DNA of 64,000 bases from Ephydatia muelleri (taxonomy: Eukaryota; Porifera; Demospongiae; Spongillida; Spongillidae). This document shows, piece after piece, positions 24,701 to 39,700 of the stretch. The notes beneath the pieces are model-generated. The model searched no databases and had not been told where the DNA came from. It worked only from the letters and a program-made list of their open reading frames with translations. The stretch's first letter is position 1; every line of letters starts with the position of its first letter. The stretch spans positions 4,040,049-4,104,048 of the forward strand of contig JABACO010000020.1 in assembly GCA_013339895.1 (NCBI GenBank). The letters run 5' to 3'. The position numbers were made by a program, and so were the translations under genes.

Positions 24701-27700
24701 ATGGCATGGGTTCAGAAGACATGAGTGCAGAAGACAGGAGTGTGGGTGCAGCTGTTAAGATAGGTATAGGAGCGGATAAACACTGGGATGATACATCAGC
24801 TGAATTGTAAAGTAGTTGTTGCTCACCTGCTGTATAAGGCATGAACTGAATAGAATTTGATGAGATGAAAGGTTATTGTTGTCAATTGAAGAGATCGATA
24901 GAAGAAAAGACTTTATGCTTGGTAATGGATTGTGCGCTTGAGATTAATTGACGTTGCAACTTTGGTTGTCTGTTCTCACACATTTTTTGCCTGTGGCTCA
25001 ACATTACTTGAGGCTTGAAAAGATGGGATGATCCAATACACTGTAGTAGCTGACACTATTGTTGTGTAACAAGGCCCTATACGATATTTTGTTGATGTTG
25101 CGCACGTGCGCCGGCAATACAATGAAGTAAAGTTAACACATATAATATCAATATCATCGCATTGATTGTATTGGGTCACTTAATGAATTGTAAAGAAGGG
25201 TGGGGTTAGTTGGAGGAGGAGGGGGCCGCCGATAAAAATGGAATGTTAATGGACTTGATCCATTGAATAGCATCCATATTTATTCACTTTATGAAAGCCT
25301 CATCCAACGTCATATCTTCCATCTGCTCCCACCCCTCCCACCCCTTCACTCAGCAAATACTCCCCCACATCATCCATGCAGCTTCAAGAACCCTTTGGCC
25401 ACACCTACCCTCTCTCTGGCCACACCCACCACAAACCATTTCTTGCACCCAGCATGAACACTCTGGCCACACCCATCATGAACCACTATCTCTTGGCCAT
25501 AAAACACATGCATACGTGTAACTCATTCACAGATGTCAAGCTACCTCTGATATAGCAATACCTGAGCAGAGCCAATGTAGTGAAGTGAACTTGCATTAGA
25601 AGGTGAGCCGTTGGACCCCTGCAATAAATTTTAATAATGTTGATGCATGAGTTTGTGTACCACATCACACTTGTCACTTGTACGGTATGCATATGGTATG
25701 CTAAGTCATGTGCATTACAAAGCCATGTGTAGTGTAAGTTTGTCACTCACAGTGAAGTCCACAGCCACGATCAAGCTAATCTGGCAGCCTCCTTTGATGT
25801 AATCCACAAATGTAGGTCTAGGGACTGTTCTGAGGGAGAAAGTGTGTGTTACATGCATGCATGAAGCTATACAGAACACTTGCAATGAATCAGACAACAG
25901 AAGGTGGAGGGCAAATAGCATTAACTTGACATGACATCTGGTACTATTGAAAACAGAAGTAATGGCGATATGCAGTGGATCAACTGTAGAGCATATACTT
26001 ACATGCATACTAGCTACATGTGTGCAGGGACCATTTGCACAGCTTAGATACTGATGTGAACCACAAACAATGAACATACTGTGTACCGTGGCTACCTTCA
26101 AATTAACCACATACTTTACACAATAGAACACCAACACTCCTGTGCATTTCTTCTTGCTCTTGGGATAAGGATTGGTGAGTTCCAAATCAAATACATTGCC
26201 ACCCCTGTATGTGTGTGTGAGAGAGAGGATGGGTGCAGGGTGGGAGGGAGGGAAGTGAGAAGGAAGGTGAGGTGCAATGGAACATGAAACACTTGGGGAA
26301 AGCACAATGGCACAAACCTTTCAGGACAGATGTCTTTCAGTGAGGTAGTAGCAAGTCCAATCAGTTCATTGTTTCCAGACCTACATGTTAAATATGCAGA
26401 ATGATCTGCACATAGCATGCACATTTTCCATGTGGATGTATGCAGAGTACATCACTGTAAGGTACAAGAGAAGAAGGTGGTGGTGGTGGTGGTGGTGGTG
26501 GTGGTGATGATGATGATGATATAGAATTTAAAATAGATTCATTTGAAAGCCCAAGATCATGCAGACACATGTGTTCGACTGCGCACCCAAGGCTGCATGC
26601 ATCCTGAAATACTACATGGATACACATATTAACACAAGCTCTACTAATTGCTACAGACTATCTACTGTGTCTCTATATGTACAATAATATTTGTGTGCAC
26701 AAACATATATAAAACACTACTAACCTGTTCCAATCCCACACTGAGAACTGTAGTGTCCTCTCCCAATCTCCACTGCACAGCGTCTGCATCTCCATATGAA
26801 ATGCAGGCCACCTGACAGAAATCAAGACACTCAGCAAATATCCTATGTATACATGTACTGTTCTACTTAAGGTTACGAGGGAAACTACAAGTGTACCTAG
26901 GGGAGAGTGTCTTCATGATGGGCTTGGACCTGTACACCACTGTGAATTCCCCCCCTTCCTGTGCCTTGGCTATCTCAATGTATGGATCAGACTGCCAATT
27001 GCAGAGATTGTGTGTTGTGTGTGTGAATGTGTGTGTATATGAGTGTGTGTGTGTGAATGTGTGTGAGTGAGTATGATAAAGAAAACAAAAGAGGGCCCAA
27101 GACATGTAGGTAGTGTTAAAAGTATTTATGCCCAGCTTCAAACTGACCTTTCCAAACAGATCTTTCTTTTCCAGTTTGGTGGCACTAAGTTCAAAGTACA
27201 TAAGAAACTCTGAATTCCGAACCTCCTCAGCCTGAATAGTGATTGTACCAGCAGGGTTGCCTGGGGAGGAGGAAGGATAGACAATAGTGAAAAATAGGAA
27301 GTGAATCTTAATGGGAATGGAGATAAGTATACTTACATAATATACATAATATCATACACACAAATGCAAGTGAAGCACAGACTATCAAATAAGCATGCAA
27401 ACAAAATATGTATCCACCTTTTAATCCCAGTGGCTTGGTGAGGTGTACCCCTGCTGCCATAATCTCTGCCAGAGTACACTCCATGGCACCAAGAAGCTCT
27501 TGCTTGTCAATGTTGTCCACATGATGCTTGTCATCCACGTCATACACAACAAACTGAAGGTTCTGGACCTCCTCAAATCGATACTCCATACTGAGAGTGG
27601 TGGAGAACTGCAAAAGCAAGGCCAGCGCAATATACTTCAAAGTGGCTATATGCATTATTAATTAGATGACACAAATATACACCATTGTACATTCAAACAT

Positions 27701-30700
27701 AATTAATACTACAAGTATGTGCTCTCATCACTTTCGTTCGTGCGGACAATAATTCCATTGACAACATATCCCTATGCATGTGAATAATCATCAAGCTGTT
27801 AAGACGAAATTGCTTCATAGTCGTTATCAAGTATGTTTTAACTCTTCTAAGCGCTGATGCACTTCTTTCACTAACTGCATTTGTGGCAGGCATGACCATC
27901 ACCAGTTTCAAATCAGTTCATACTTCTGACATGAAGAATCTAGCTGCAGGTGACACAGTAACCAGGTAATCCTTTATAATCTGCAGTGTGGGAGTAAAAT
28001 TACCACTCTGCTTGCTAGAAGATCCAGCTGAATTTTCAAATTCAAATGATTTAAATCCCAGCATAGAATTGAACAACAATATCATATCCTATGTTGTAAA
28101 CTTCACATCTTGCTGAACAGATCAACCAAATATTTATACACTGACATAACTAGGTTAATGAAATCGTTGTCTAACAAAATTAACCACTAAATCATGAACT
28201 TCAAAATAATTTTGTTGAAACAGCTTTTTAGGGGAATCATGAAGGTGCCCATCTTCAGATACAACCTCGTACCTGGCTGGAGCCTTTCTCTTTCCAGGCA
28301 GAGTTGGCTAATTGATGTCATGTTTTCCTGCCAACTGAAGTACCCGCTGCTCCCAAAATTCCTAAAAGCACTCATCTGTTCTGATTCTTTCTAGTGTCCA
28401 TTCAGCAATCCATTGGCCTTCTGAAGCATTCACCTTTGGTGACTGCAGTGCTTTACTCAGATTATCGGTGTGTCTAAGGACACACTTTCCAAGCACTATA
28501 CCGAACAGATACTCAAATTTACTTTGAATCTAGAAAGAAAGAATTAATCAAATTATGATACATGATTTTGCCACCAAAAATGTCATTTTTCAGCTATCGT
28601 TCCTTGACTAGATTGTTGGCTAAACAAAATGCGCCTGGAAAGGGAGGGAGGGGGGGGGGGGGGGGCATGTAAGCTTCAACTCCAGCAATATGAGCACGGA
28701 TTTCAGAATCGGAAACAATATTTTTCGCCTTCTCTCCCAAAATTCTTGAAATACAGAATAGTTATCAATAACACTGCGAAGTGAGCCAGCTTCAACAGTC
28801 AGCCACTGGGAATATTTCTGACTTAATTCTTTCAAAAGTGGTGTCCTGTCTTGGAGAGAACTTCAGTAGCTTTGACATTTTATTTGTCGTATCAAGTGTG
28901 TCACGTAACATCTTACTCCGCATACTATCACTAGCTGCCAGGTTGAGCGCATGGCCATTACAGTGTGTATAAACAGCACAAGGTTCATCTTTAGTTATTT
29001 GAGTAGCAGTGCCATTTTTAATATCAGCTATGTTACTAGCGCCATCTTCATAACACTTGTACATCTTTCAATACAGCCACCAGAACATTAGCCTCTATAG
29101 AATCCACTATATATACACCTACAAAGTCCTCATTACCATTTCTTGTTGTCTCCTCTAAATGCTTATCCTCTCTCTCCAAGAAATAGTGTAACATCTAAAA
29201 TTCTATGCAATATCTGTTTCCAGTAAGCTGCCTTACTCCTGATGTTGTGCAATAGGTACTGGTCCACGGTGGAGTCACACTGTAGGCTTTTCTCCATATC
29301 GCGCCACTGAATGTAGCACATTTTGTGATTGTTGCTACTTGAATGTTCAGGAATTGTAATTTTTTCCATCTTTGACATGTAGAGTAGCCTGATGCACAAG
29401 TTAAAAAAGAGCGATTTCCAGATGGAAGTTTACTGAAAAGACGACAAGGGAAACAAAATAATGCCTTCTTTGTTTTACTCCAGGCCAGCCAGTCGCGTTG
29501 TATTACTTCACCATTTTGCAATGAAGCCTGAAGGATGCTTGTAGGAAATGAATGACCATATTCATCATCAGGAAAATGTGTTGGAAAGTTGTCAGAGCCA
29601 CGCTGAACTGCTTCTCTCACTTGAGCTGGTGATGGCACTTAATTCTCTATTAACCCTACATCATAATCATGAAGACTCACATGCTGTATCTTCTCAGCTA
29701 CAGCATGGTGCTCAACTATAGCTATTGGCTGAGCCAATAAGGTGGGTACATGTCCAGGTCTGGCACATGCTTCATCACTATGTGCATTTACTGCTTCAGC
29801 TAGAAGAGTGGTGTTCCCATGGTAACTGCTACTAGCCGATGAAGCTAGATCTACAATTTCATGCTCGGCACTGGAATCGTTATGTAGGTCGCGATCGTCG
29901 TTCCTAGCTATGTCGGTGAAGTCGTTCCTAGCTATGTCGGTGAAGGTTTTCGTGGTGAAGGTGTTCGTGACGAAGCCTAAAAATTTCAAAGTTTTTTGTC
30001 TTTTGGTAGGATCGTGGTTCTCTTCTCTTACTGCCCTTTCCTTTCTTTTCTGCCACCCGCTTGTACATTTTAGAAAATTAATACGACGAAATTATACATT
30101 CTATTCCGCACGGAATGTATACAATTTTATTGCGCCTGCGCAATGATCAAAACAAAAAATCAATCACACATTAAAAATAAAATAAAAGACCAGCCTGGCG
30201 GCCCGGGCCCCATGTTTAACGACGGGCCCCGGGGTCAGCAGCCCTCTCGGCGGCCCTGACCCGATTTAACGTTTACATTTTCAAAGCGGCAGTTTGGAAA
30301 GCAGCATCGCTCCTTTCAGAGTGGATGGTTCCAGCAGTGGCATGATGAGAGCAGAGATGCTCACATCTGCGTAACGGCAGTGTAGAGACTGGCAAAATGA
30401 AGGATGGTGGAAACATTGATGTCTGATGACGCTTTTATATACAGTGGATACAGTAATTGGAAGAATGCCAGCGGAAAAACGGGTGGGTTCAGTTGCCACG
30501 AAAGAAGCAAATGCCATAAAACAGCTTTGGAAATAGTAGTATCGCTACCAAAAACAACCAAAGATGTGGGAGAAATGTTGTCTTCCACATATACACAGAA
30601 GGAAAAAAGGGTTCGTAGTCAATATTAATATTTTAAAGGTCTATCAGTGTCTTCAGTTTTTAGCTAGGCAGGGCTTACTCCTTCGAGGAGATGGAAATGA

Positions 30701-33700
30701 CAAGGATAGTAACCTGAAACAATTGTTTTGTTTTCGAAGCCATGATGATCAATCGATGCGACAGCATTTGGAAACAGAAAAGTACACATCTCATGATATT
30801 CAAAATGAGATGCTTGATATCTCTACTTGAATACTGAAGGTGACAAATACTTGGTTTTGCAAAGGTTCTTGGAATTTGTAGACTGCAACAAAAAAAACTG
30901 GAGAGGCACTTGCACAGTTGATCCTTGATACACTTACCAAGCACAACATACCAATTGCAGACTGTCGTGGACAAGGATATGACAATGGAAGCAATATGAG
31001 TGGCTCGTACAAAGGTGCTCAAGCTCATATTTAGCAGATAAACCCACTAGCTAAATTTGCCCCTTGCGCCTGCCACAGTTTGAATCTTTGTGGTGTTCAT
31101 GCTGCAGAATGTTGTCCAGAGGTAATAACTTTCTTTGAAGTGGTTCAGAAACTATATAATATCTTCAGCTCTAGTCCACAAAGATGGGGGAGATCTTAAC
31201 AAAAAGCATTGGTTGTTCTATCGCAATTTGTCAGATACTCGTTGGTCTGCTCGTGTTGATAGTGTTAGGCCTTTTGCAGCTCATTTGCCTGGGTTAAAGG
31301 AAGCAATTGTACTAATACAAGAATTAAATCTGACAGCAGAGACTCGATCAGAAGTACATGGCATTCAGATATATCTGGATTCATTTGATAGTATTATAAT
31401 GGCTTCAATCTGGTTTAAGGTACTCACTGCAATAAACTTTAGAAGCACAGTTGTACAAGCCAGAAATGCGACGCTTGATGTGGAAGTAGATAACATACAA
31501 AGTCTCATTCAAGATTTCAAACATTTAAGAGACAGCTGGGATACAATTTTAGCTGAGAGCAAGCTTGTTGCAGGAGGTATGAATGTGAGAATGTCACTAA
31601 TAACAGCTGAAAAAAGGCGCAGAGTGAGGAAAAGGTTTCCTGATGATACACAGGAAGAAGATATAGAGTTTGATCCAGAAAATCATTTCAAGCATAATGT
31701 TTTTTACACCCTTCTGGACTGCGTTATAGATGACCCGTTATGAGGCAGCCAAAGAGTTAGTTGCTCTGTTTGGATTTGTATGGGCCTATCAAAATATGGA
31801 TGAGGAGGAGTTACGGAGCAAAGCTGGAGCTTTGTGTGAGAAGTACAGTGCAGACATATCAGAGGATTTTGTAACTGAGATGTTACAATTGAAAGCTATC
31901 CACACAGCCAATCTCGGTGAACAGAGTCTATCTCCCCTTGATTTGTTAAATAGTCTCCACGGGATGAGACTTGGTGCTTTGTTTCCGAATATAATGGTTG
32001 TCCTACGAATTTTCTGCACACTTCCAGTTTCTGTAGCACAGGCGGAACGCTCGTTTAGTACATTGGCACGAGTTAAGAATGTACTAAGATCGATAATGTG
32101 TCAGGATAGACTGACAAGCTTGGGAGTTTTGGCAGTAGAGGCACATCTAGCTAAGACTATAAATTTGGATGCTGTTATTGAACATTTTGCAGATAGTAAA
32201 GCGCGTAAAGCACCTATGTTTCCTGTCTAAATTCTGTCATTGTGTGAGAGATTAATGACTAGCTGTGCATGCAGTAGTTTGAAGAATTATATTGCATAAT
32301 ATATGGGATCGTTTCCGAGAAAAGCGCATATTATAAAAAAGTTATATAACAATTCAAACGTAATGCCATTTTTATAACTTTGTTTAAATAATATGCGTTA
32401 GGCCCCTTTTCTCGCGGATTGGAAACGATCCCATATATTATATATCAATCACAATATATCGCCACATGAACTAACAACCCAATACACGAAAGCTATATAT
32501 TTTCCTCCTGTATGGTATTTTATATCTACCGCACCCATCCCAATGGGGACCATTAACTTAATGGGGCCCGGAAGGACTATGTAGCCCTGGGGCCCGTGCC
32601 AGCTCTCGACGACCCTGAATCGGGTTGATGAGGTTTTCCTGAAACCACCAGTAAAGCACGAGAACATGGCGCCATTGTTTTACAGAATCAGAACATCCCA
32701 GCACGTGCATACACATAAACAGCTACTCACTAACTATGAGCCAGTATGAGGTGACAGCTGCACGGCATACTAGATGATGTGACTGAATGTATTAAACGAA
32801 GTGCTATGCAAATTCTTTAATGTTATTATATTATTATTTTTAAATTTTATTTCTGTAAAAAGTGGTCGAGCTAAAGTCCTACCGGCCGACCATTTGCCCC
32901 GGCCCTGTCACTTAAATTTATAAAGCGGCCAGATATTACCTTCATTAATCTGTATTACGTGTTGTGGGGGCCTGGCTCCCCAATCCTAATCCCATTATTA
33001 AATACGCGTCGATCGGTAGCGTTAATCTGCGCAGCCACTCATGTCACAGAAATTTATTCAACACTAGCTCGGTTAAATAAAAATAAAAACATTAGTTATA
33101 GGTTCCCTCTCAGTGGCACCACCATTTCTCGCAGTTCTCAATCCGTAGCAGAACCAGCGAAAGTGTACAAGCATTCACTTGAAGTCGTTGAAGATGATCA
33201 TACTAAACAGCGAGGCTCAGGGGAGTCCCGGGAGTTAGTTGACGCGCCTGAGGTGATCGAATAAGCTAATGCCAAACGGAAGACTGACGCGCGTTCCGTT
33301 GAAACAGACAGGGAAGGTACTGCTGCCAGACTTGTGGATACAATCCCTCAGGTATTAACGTCCCGCACCTGTCGTCTGAAGACTACTCTGCTGGTAGTGA
33401 GAAGTGTGAAGGGCTTTGCTGCAATGATGATACCGTCCCGTACCAGCAAGTGTGCTTGGAAAAACAAAGACAATATACGGTGATGGAGGCCTTCCAAGAA
33501 TACTGGTACAAACAATTCAAATGGCTTGTTCTATGTACAACAAGGATGAAAGCGTTTTGTTTTTACCGTTTTTCTACGTCTCGTAAACTTGCTCAAAGGC
33601 AGAAGAAGCATTTACTGTTACAGGATTTAGTAACTGGAAGAAGGGTATACAAAAATTCAATGAGCACGAAAGTTTGTCATCCACATAAAGAAATTCAAGT

Positions 33701-36700
33701 GCAGCATTTATTGCTTCTGTGTGCACCTCTGGCTTTGGTGACAGAGATAATCAATATCTTGTTCAGGCAATTAATCTTTTTAACATCCAGGTCCTTCCAT
33801 CTGATGCCATTTCTGTAGAATCTGTTCTGTCCTCTCCTATCAAACAGAGAAATTTGCCCCAAAAACTAGATATTGTCTGTTCCAGACATTGTTAGTGTCT
33901 TCTTCAGTTGCTAACAAGGCCTGTATTTTGTCTGAGTCAGCCCCTCACTCTGCTTCCTGGTTGTTTATCTGTGGTAACTTGGCTTCCACTTGGAACCTAA
34001 TGAGTTCTTGGTAACCTTAAAATGGTGGCTTGGCCATGATTTGTCCAGGGGTTCATTATGCCCACTATGCCCAGGCACCGCCTCTAGGCCATCATGCAGT
34101 GACCTGCAGGCAGGGTGGTGACGTAGTGATGCACCATAATCACCATAATCAGTTGCGAAACGTAATTGTTGACCTTTGCCACAGTGCTCGTCTGGGAGTT
34201 AAGGTAGAGGTTGGTAGCCGATTAACTCCAGATCTTAGGCAAACTTGCCCAGCTGATGTTTTGGTAGCGGACTTGGAGAGAGGAAGACCAGCTGCGTGGG
34301 ATGTCACTGTAGCCTCACCACTCACCCCTGCTGTGCTGAATGAGGCAGGAATGACTGCAGGTGCTGCAGCTGCTGCTAGCGAGCAGTGCAAGCACATTGC
34401 CAATGATCCTAAGTGCCAGGAACTAGGTTGGGTGTGTGTTCCTCTGGCTGTCGAGACGTATGGCAACTGGGGCAGAGAAGCATACACCACTTTTACCCGT
34501 CTGGCCACTCGGCTTGCCATCTGTGTTTCTCTGATGAAAAGTAAGGTCATTGCTGATCTTTTTGGCAGACTCAGTCTGGTGTTAACTCGTAGCATAGCAA
34601 GAGCTATTTTGACGAGAAGTCTGCCCCAATCATTTGAGTAGACTATGTCTGAAACATTAGTTAGGCTTAGGTACTTTGTAGTAGTCTGTTTAATAAGTAA
34701 TTATTTGTATGTGCTATTATTAATTTTAATTAAAAAATAATCACAATAAAAAATAAAGTTGCCTTTTAAATACCAAGCGTTAATGAAACAGCACAGCGTT
34801 AGGCAACAGCTATTAACAACGGCTTCTCGTGATCAGTCTGTAAAAGAGAAATGTTTATTATACAGCTTTCTGTATTGAGATATTTATTACGACAAGGCCT
34901 TGCTATATGGGGACATGATGAAGAAGGCAATTTTATGCAATTAATGAAAACTCGTGCGGAAGGAGACATTGCCTTGCAAAAATGGATTACTGAAGGTAGG
35001 TATCAATCTCCAGACATCTTAAACGAACTTATAAGTTTAATGGGTAATGAACTACTGAGGCAAATATTGAATAATGTGAAGGAAGCTAGGTGGTTTGCAG
35101 TTTTTGCTGATAAGACTAGAGGCATTTCAAACTCAGAGCAACTATGTGTATCCATACAGTGGGTAGGCATTGATTACACCATCTATGAGGATGTTACTGG
35201 TTTGATGCAAGTGCCCAAAACTGATGCGAAGATCGTGACAATGGCGATTAAAGATGTTCTCATTCGCTGCTCAATATAAGTACCGCGGTCAGGCATATGA
35301 TGGAGCGAGTAATATGTCAGGTCCATGAAGTGGAGTGGCTACTCGCATACTCCATGAGGAACCATCAGCTATTCCAGTTTACTGATAGTTTTCCGATAGA
35401 CGATAGTCTACAATCGATCGCCTAAAATCCGAGTGATGATTATCGCCAATCGACGCGTTTCCTGGAGGAGGAGCAAATAGTTAATTACATAAAACGTGCA
35501 GTTTACAATGGATGCAGATCTTTATAAGACTGGAAAAGTTCTTCTATGTAAGCATAGGCGTCCGCTCGATGGGGCAAGGGGGGGCATTTGCCCCCCCCCC
35601 CCTGCGTACCCCAGCTTATTAATATTCATGATTACTGAAATATTATAACTACAGCTCGTGGTGATAACCGCAGCTTTGCGCACGTGTTTATACGGTTCAG
35701 AGAGAATGGATAGATTCGTGAAAAAGGTCAAACTCACCAGTGATGCACCATCCACAACAGCAGTATGCAACTCCCCGTCAGATGCTACATTACAAAGCAG
35801 CACTAGGCAGGTAGCCGACTATGAAGGATCACCCCTTGTCATAGTCCTACTGACTGCGAAGTAAACGAAGCAGCCATATGCATACAATCATCTGCTATGC
35901 CCACCATTCAGTCACGAGCCGATTTTGAACCTGGCGTTTCTTTTTCGCAATCGCACACAGCCAGTACAGCGTCGGCTGTAACCACAACGGAACCGAAGTC
36001 GATCGTGACATCAACCAATTTGATAATGGTCTCTACGTTAACCGCACGAATTTCCCCGATCATAGACGGTACGAGTTGCTAACGAGCTGCTGGATTCCCC
36101 CAGAAAACTATGAATTTAAAGAGGATGCATCGGGATCTCGTTCATTTCGACAACTGTGGCTTAAAGACTACTCTCCTTGGTTGGCTTATTCTCGTCACCT
36201 AAAAGGAGCTTTCTGCAAGTTCTGTGTTCTTTTTCCTCAGAAAGTTTCAAGAGGTTTTCAAGGCGGCTTCATTGCTACACCTTTTACGCGTTATAAAGAC
36301 TTTCATTCCTATGCCAAAGAACACATGAAATCAAGCTGGCATCAAGGCTCTCATGGTGATGCAACAAATTTCCTTAGCATATGTGAGCGAAAGCAGCTTT
36401 CTGTTGTTCAAAAACTGAGTGATGTTCACTTGAAAACTATTGAGGACAATAGGAAGAAGCTTTATCCAATTGTATCCTCAATCGTGTTTTGCGGGACCCA
36501 TGATCTTTCTTTACGTGGACATTCTAGTTCTTGTGGGAACTTTCAAGATTTGCTTCATTTTCGTATTGAATCTGGTGATGAAATCCTAAAACATCATATG
36601 GAGACAGCTTCACATGCTGCACGATATACATCTGTGAGGACCCAAAATGAAATAGTGGAGATTTGTGGAAGGCTACTGCAACGTGATGTAGTTCAAGCAG

Positions 36701-39700
36701 CCAATAGTTCTGCAGCATTCTCAATATTGGCTGATGAAACAGCAGACATATCAGGCAAAGAACAATTGTCATTGGCTGTTAGGTACATGGAAACCAATTC
36801 AGCAACTCCACGTATCCATGAGGAGTTTTTAGGTTATGCTCATTTACATCAGGTGACTGCAGAAGCAATGGCATGTGCAATTTTGGATAGTTGCTTGGAA
36901 ATTGGCCTTGATATGTCTAAACTGGTTGGGCAGGGCTATGATGGGTGTTCTGCTATGGCAGGAATACAGGGAGGAGTCCAAGCTATTATCAAACAAAAAT
37001 TTCCAAAGGCATTTTTTGTTCACTGCTCTTCACACAGGCTGAATCTGGTTGTTAATGATTTAAACAGCCTTAGTGTTGTGCGAAATTCTGTTGGCACAAT
37101 AAAGTCTGTGATCAAATTCTTTCGCGACAGCACTATACGGCGCCATTTAATACCCAATATACCAATGCTGTGTGAAACTAGATGGACTGCTAAATACACA
37201 AGCATACGAGTATTCTTCGAGAACTTTACCACAATTGTCAAGAATTGAGTGAGTCAGCTAGTGCTAGTGTAAAGTGTCGACAAGAAGCACATCAGTTGTT
37301 CTGTGCAGTAACTGCATCATCTTGCATAATATGCATAGTCATCATTGCAAAGTATGCATCAATGCTGGAGCCAGCAGCACAATTCTTGCAATCAGTTCAA
37401 CTTGATCTGTTGAAAATACAGGGTCACATTCATGAAATGGTAACCATTATGTCCAAACATAGGGAGGAGTGTGATGGTTTCTTTAGAGATATATTTTGCA
37501 AAGCAAAGGAATTAGCCAATGACCTAGGTATTGAAATTCACATGCCCAGGTTGGCTTCAAGGCAAATCCATCGTTCTAATCCACCGTCCGATTCGGTTGA
37601 AGAATACTACCGAAGATCAGTGTACGTACCTTACCTGGATTCCATCATTTCATCTTTACAGCTCAGATTCTCATCTGAAAATGGTCCCTGCTTTAGCATC
37701 TTTAAGCTTTATCCACCTGAAATGGCAAAACTTACTTTAGATGATTTCAAAAGAATTGTGCAACATATCCATTCTATATACGGATATGATAATTTCATTG
37801 AGGAAGCAAATACATGGTACCAGGTGTGGAGTAGCAGGGAATTCCAAGTGAACCAGTTGGGTTTCATTGACATGTTCAACGAGGCCATACTATTTCCTGC
37901 AGTGCGCAAAGCTATTTGTACAGCAATGGCCCTTCCTGTGTCAACGTGCACTGTTGAAAGATCATTTAGCACTTTAAGAAGGGTCAAAACGTGGCTACGT
38001 TCTACCATGACTGAAGACCGGCTTAATGGACTTTGCATGATCAGTGTTCACAGGGAGAAGATTAGCACTTCCAAACAACAATTTATTGAAAGAGTGGTTA
38101 CAGAATTTGGACTTGAACCAAGGCGCCTACAGTTTCTATTTCAAGAATAGTATGCTAATTAACGTTTTGCTGTCTTTGAATCGTGCATCTGTTTTCGTGA
38201 CTTTTCGCGCATAAATACATTTGTACACATAAAGCTTTCTGCGCTTCGAATTCGTGCGGGAGGGCACTCCCCCTCCCGCACCCCCCCCCCCCCCCCCGGG
38301 TTTGGTTCTTGTCTTCATTGCCCCCCCCCCCTGAAAATAAATGAGCGGACGCCTATGGTGTAAGTGGGAAGAAGGAGAGAAGATTATTGGCTTCCAGCGA
38401 AGATTCTTTCCCACCCTGTCCCAGGTAAACCTGGGGGGCAATGGAAAGTTCAATGGATGATACAGCGTGGAGGTGACTTTGAGCTGTCCTATGTTGAGAA
38501 AAGAAACTGTTCTCATAGTGTGGTTTTACACGAAAAGGAATTTAGATTTTTCAGTCACCAGTGTAACAAAAGCCCAACAGTATCGGATGTATCAATACGA
38601 ACTCCGACTTCATCCAAAACTCAACTGGATGTTACGGAGAAACGGTTGATCCCGTGGAAAAAAATAGCTAAGGCTGGTATTAAAGTGACTTGTGATGTAT
38701 GGAACTATTTTTCTGAACCAACCTATCAACAGTGGAGGGGATCTTTAGCACAGGTCACTTTCTGCACCGTTGAAGTTCATGGGAAGCCTTGCATGTCTGG
38801 TTTCAAATACTTCGGATCTCCACAGTCCATGGCAAACCATTTAGCAACTAAGCATCCAGACATTAAAAAATCTGACAGAAAGAAAGAAAAAATCCAAAAG
38901 GAATAACATCTGGCAGCCAATCCATTTGAATTAGCTCAAACACAGGCACAAATTAAACTGGAAAAAACAACTCCATATTTGAAAAGACATGTTAAATTTA
39001 CGACAACCTTATCCATGGTGTCTGATTGGATTGCAGAGTGCTGTTTACCTTTACAAACTGCTTGGTCACCACAATTCCTAGAAATACTTCACCATCTGGA
39101 TCCAAAATTATCACACATCAATGAAAAGGATGTAAAGGCTAACATTCTAGAGAAACACATGCAAGTAGTAGAAAACCTCAAAGCACGCTTACCTGTTCGT
39201 GTCGCCTCTACAATTGACTTTTGGTCGCGATTAGATCGTAAAGGGTTTGGCACTGTAACTGTACATCGGATTACTTCTGATTGGTCCTTGGAAGAAGCTG
39301 TTCTTGGACCAAAGTCTCTTGATTGTGTCATTGGAGTACATGATGAAGATCATGAATAGGAGGTTCCCAGAGAGGATGCTGCAAATGTGGCTCAGTTTTA
39401 TATTGGCTTGCTTGAAGAGTTCAAATGCACAGCACACAGCAACACAACAGATTCACCATCAGTGATGGAATCATTTAGAAGACTTCTATAGCAAGGTAGT
39501 TATTTTACCAGGTAACTATTTTTACTTTTTTTTTGCTCATTTCTTTAGGGGCTGGTTTTAAGGAATGAGATGCATAACACATTGTCTCCATAATGCGATC
39601 AAAAAAGCATGTGCTACTCCACTAATAGAGAGTAACATTTTAAGCTGCTGCTACGAACACTGTGCAAGGAGATAAAAAAATCTTGCATTTTATCTGGGAG

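Larger units (their letters stand above)
22225..25180 (-). pseudogene. Decayed hAT transposase in copine intron 9 (copy 2)
   Basis: Minus-strand relic with N- to C-terminal order: start near 25010 ([13 protein letters not shown], the counterpart of the open ORF at 1-227), then a Met/Ser/Pro repeat (24426-24842). Next come a TTF-zinc-finger-like block near 24180-23940 ([17 protein letters not shown]), a DUF4371-like part at 23438-23927 ([16 protein letters not shown]) and a [14 protein letters not shown] block near 23300. The C-terminal dimerisation block is at 22225-22416 ([15 protein letters not shown]). Many frame changes and stops. The right terminal repeat seen in copy 1 is missing here. 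A ZMYM1-like hAT is the best assignment. Confidence 0.75.

Noticed and set aside
33112-33140. CAGTGGC at 33112 as the left end of the outer hAT
   Set aside because: It matches the right terminus (CAGTGGCGTAAG) for only seven bases and lies inside the probable N-terminal coding region.
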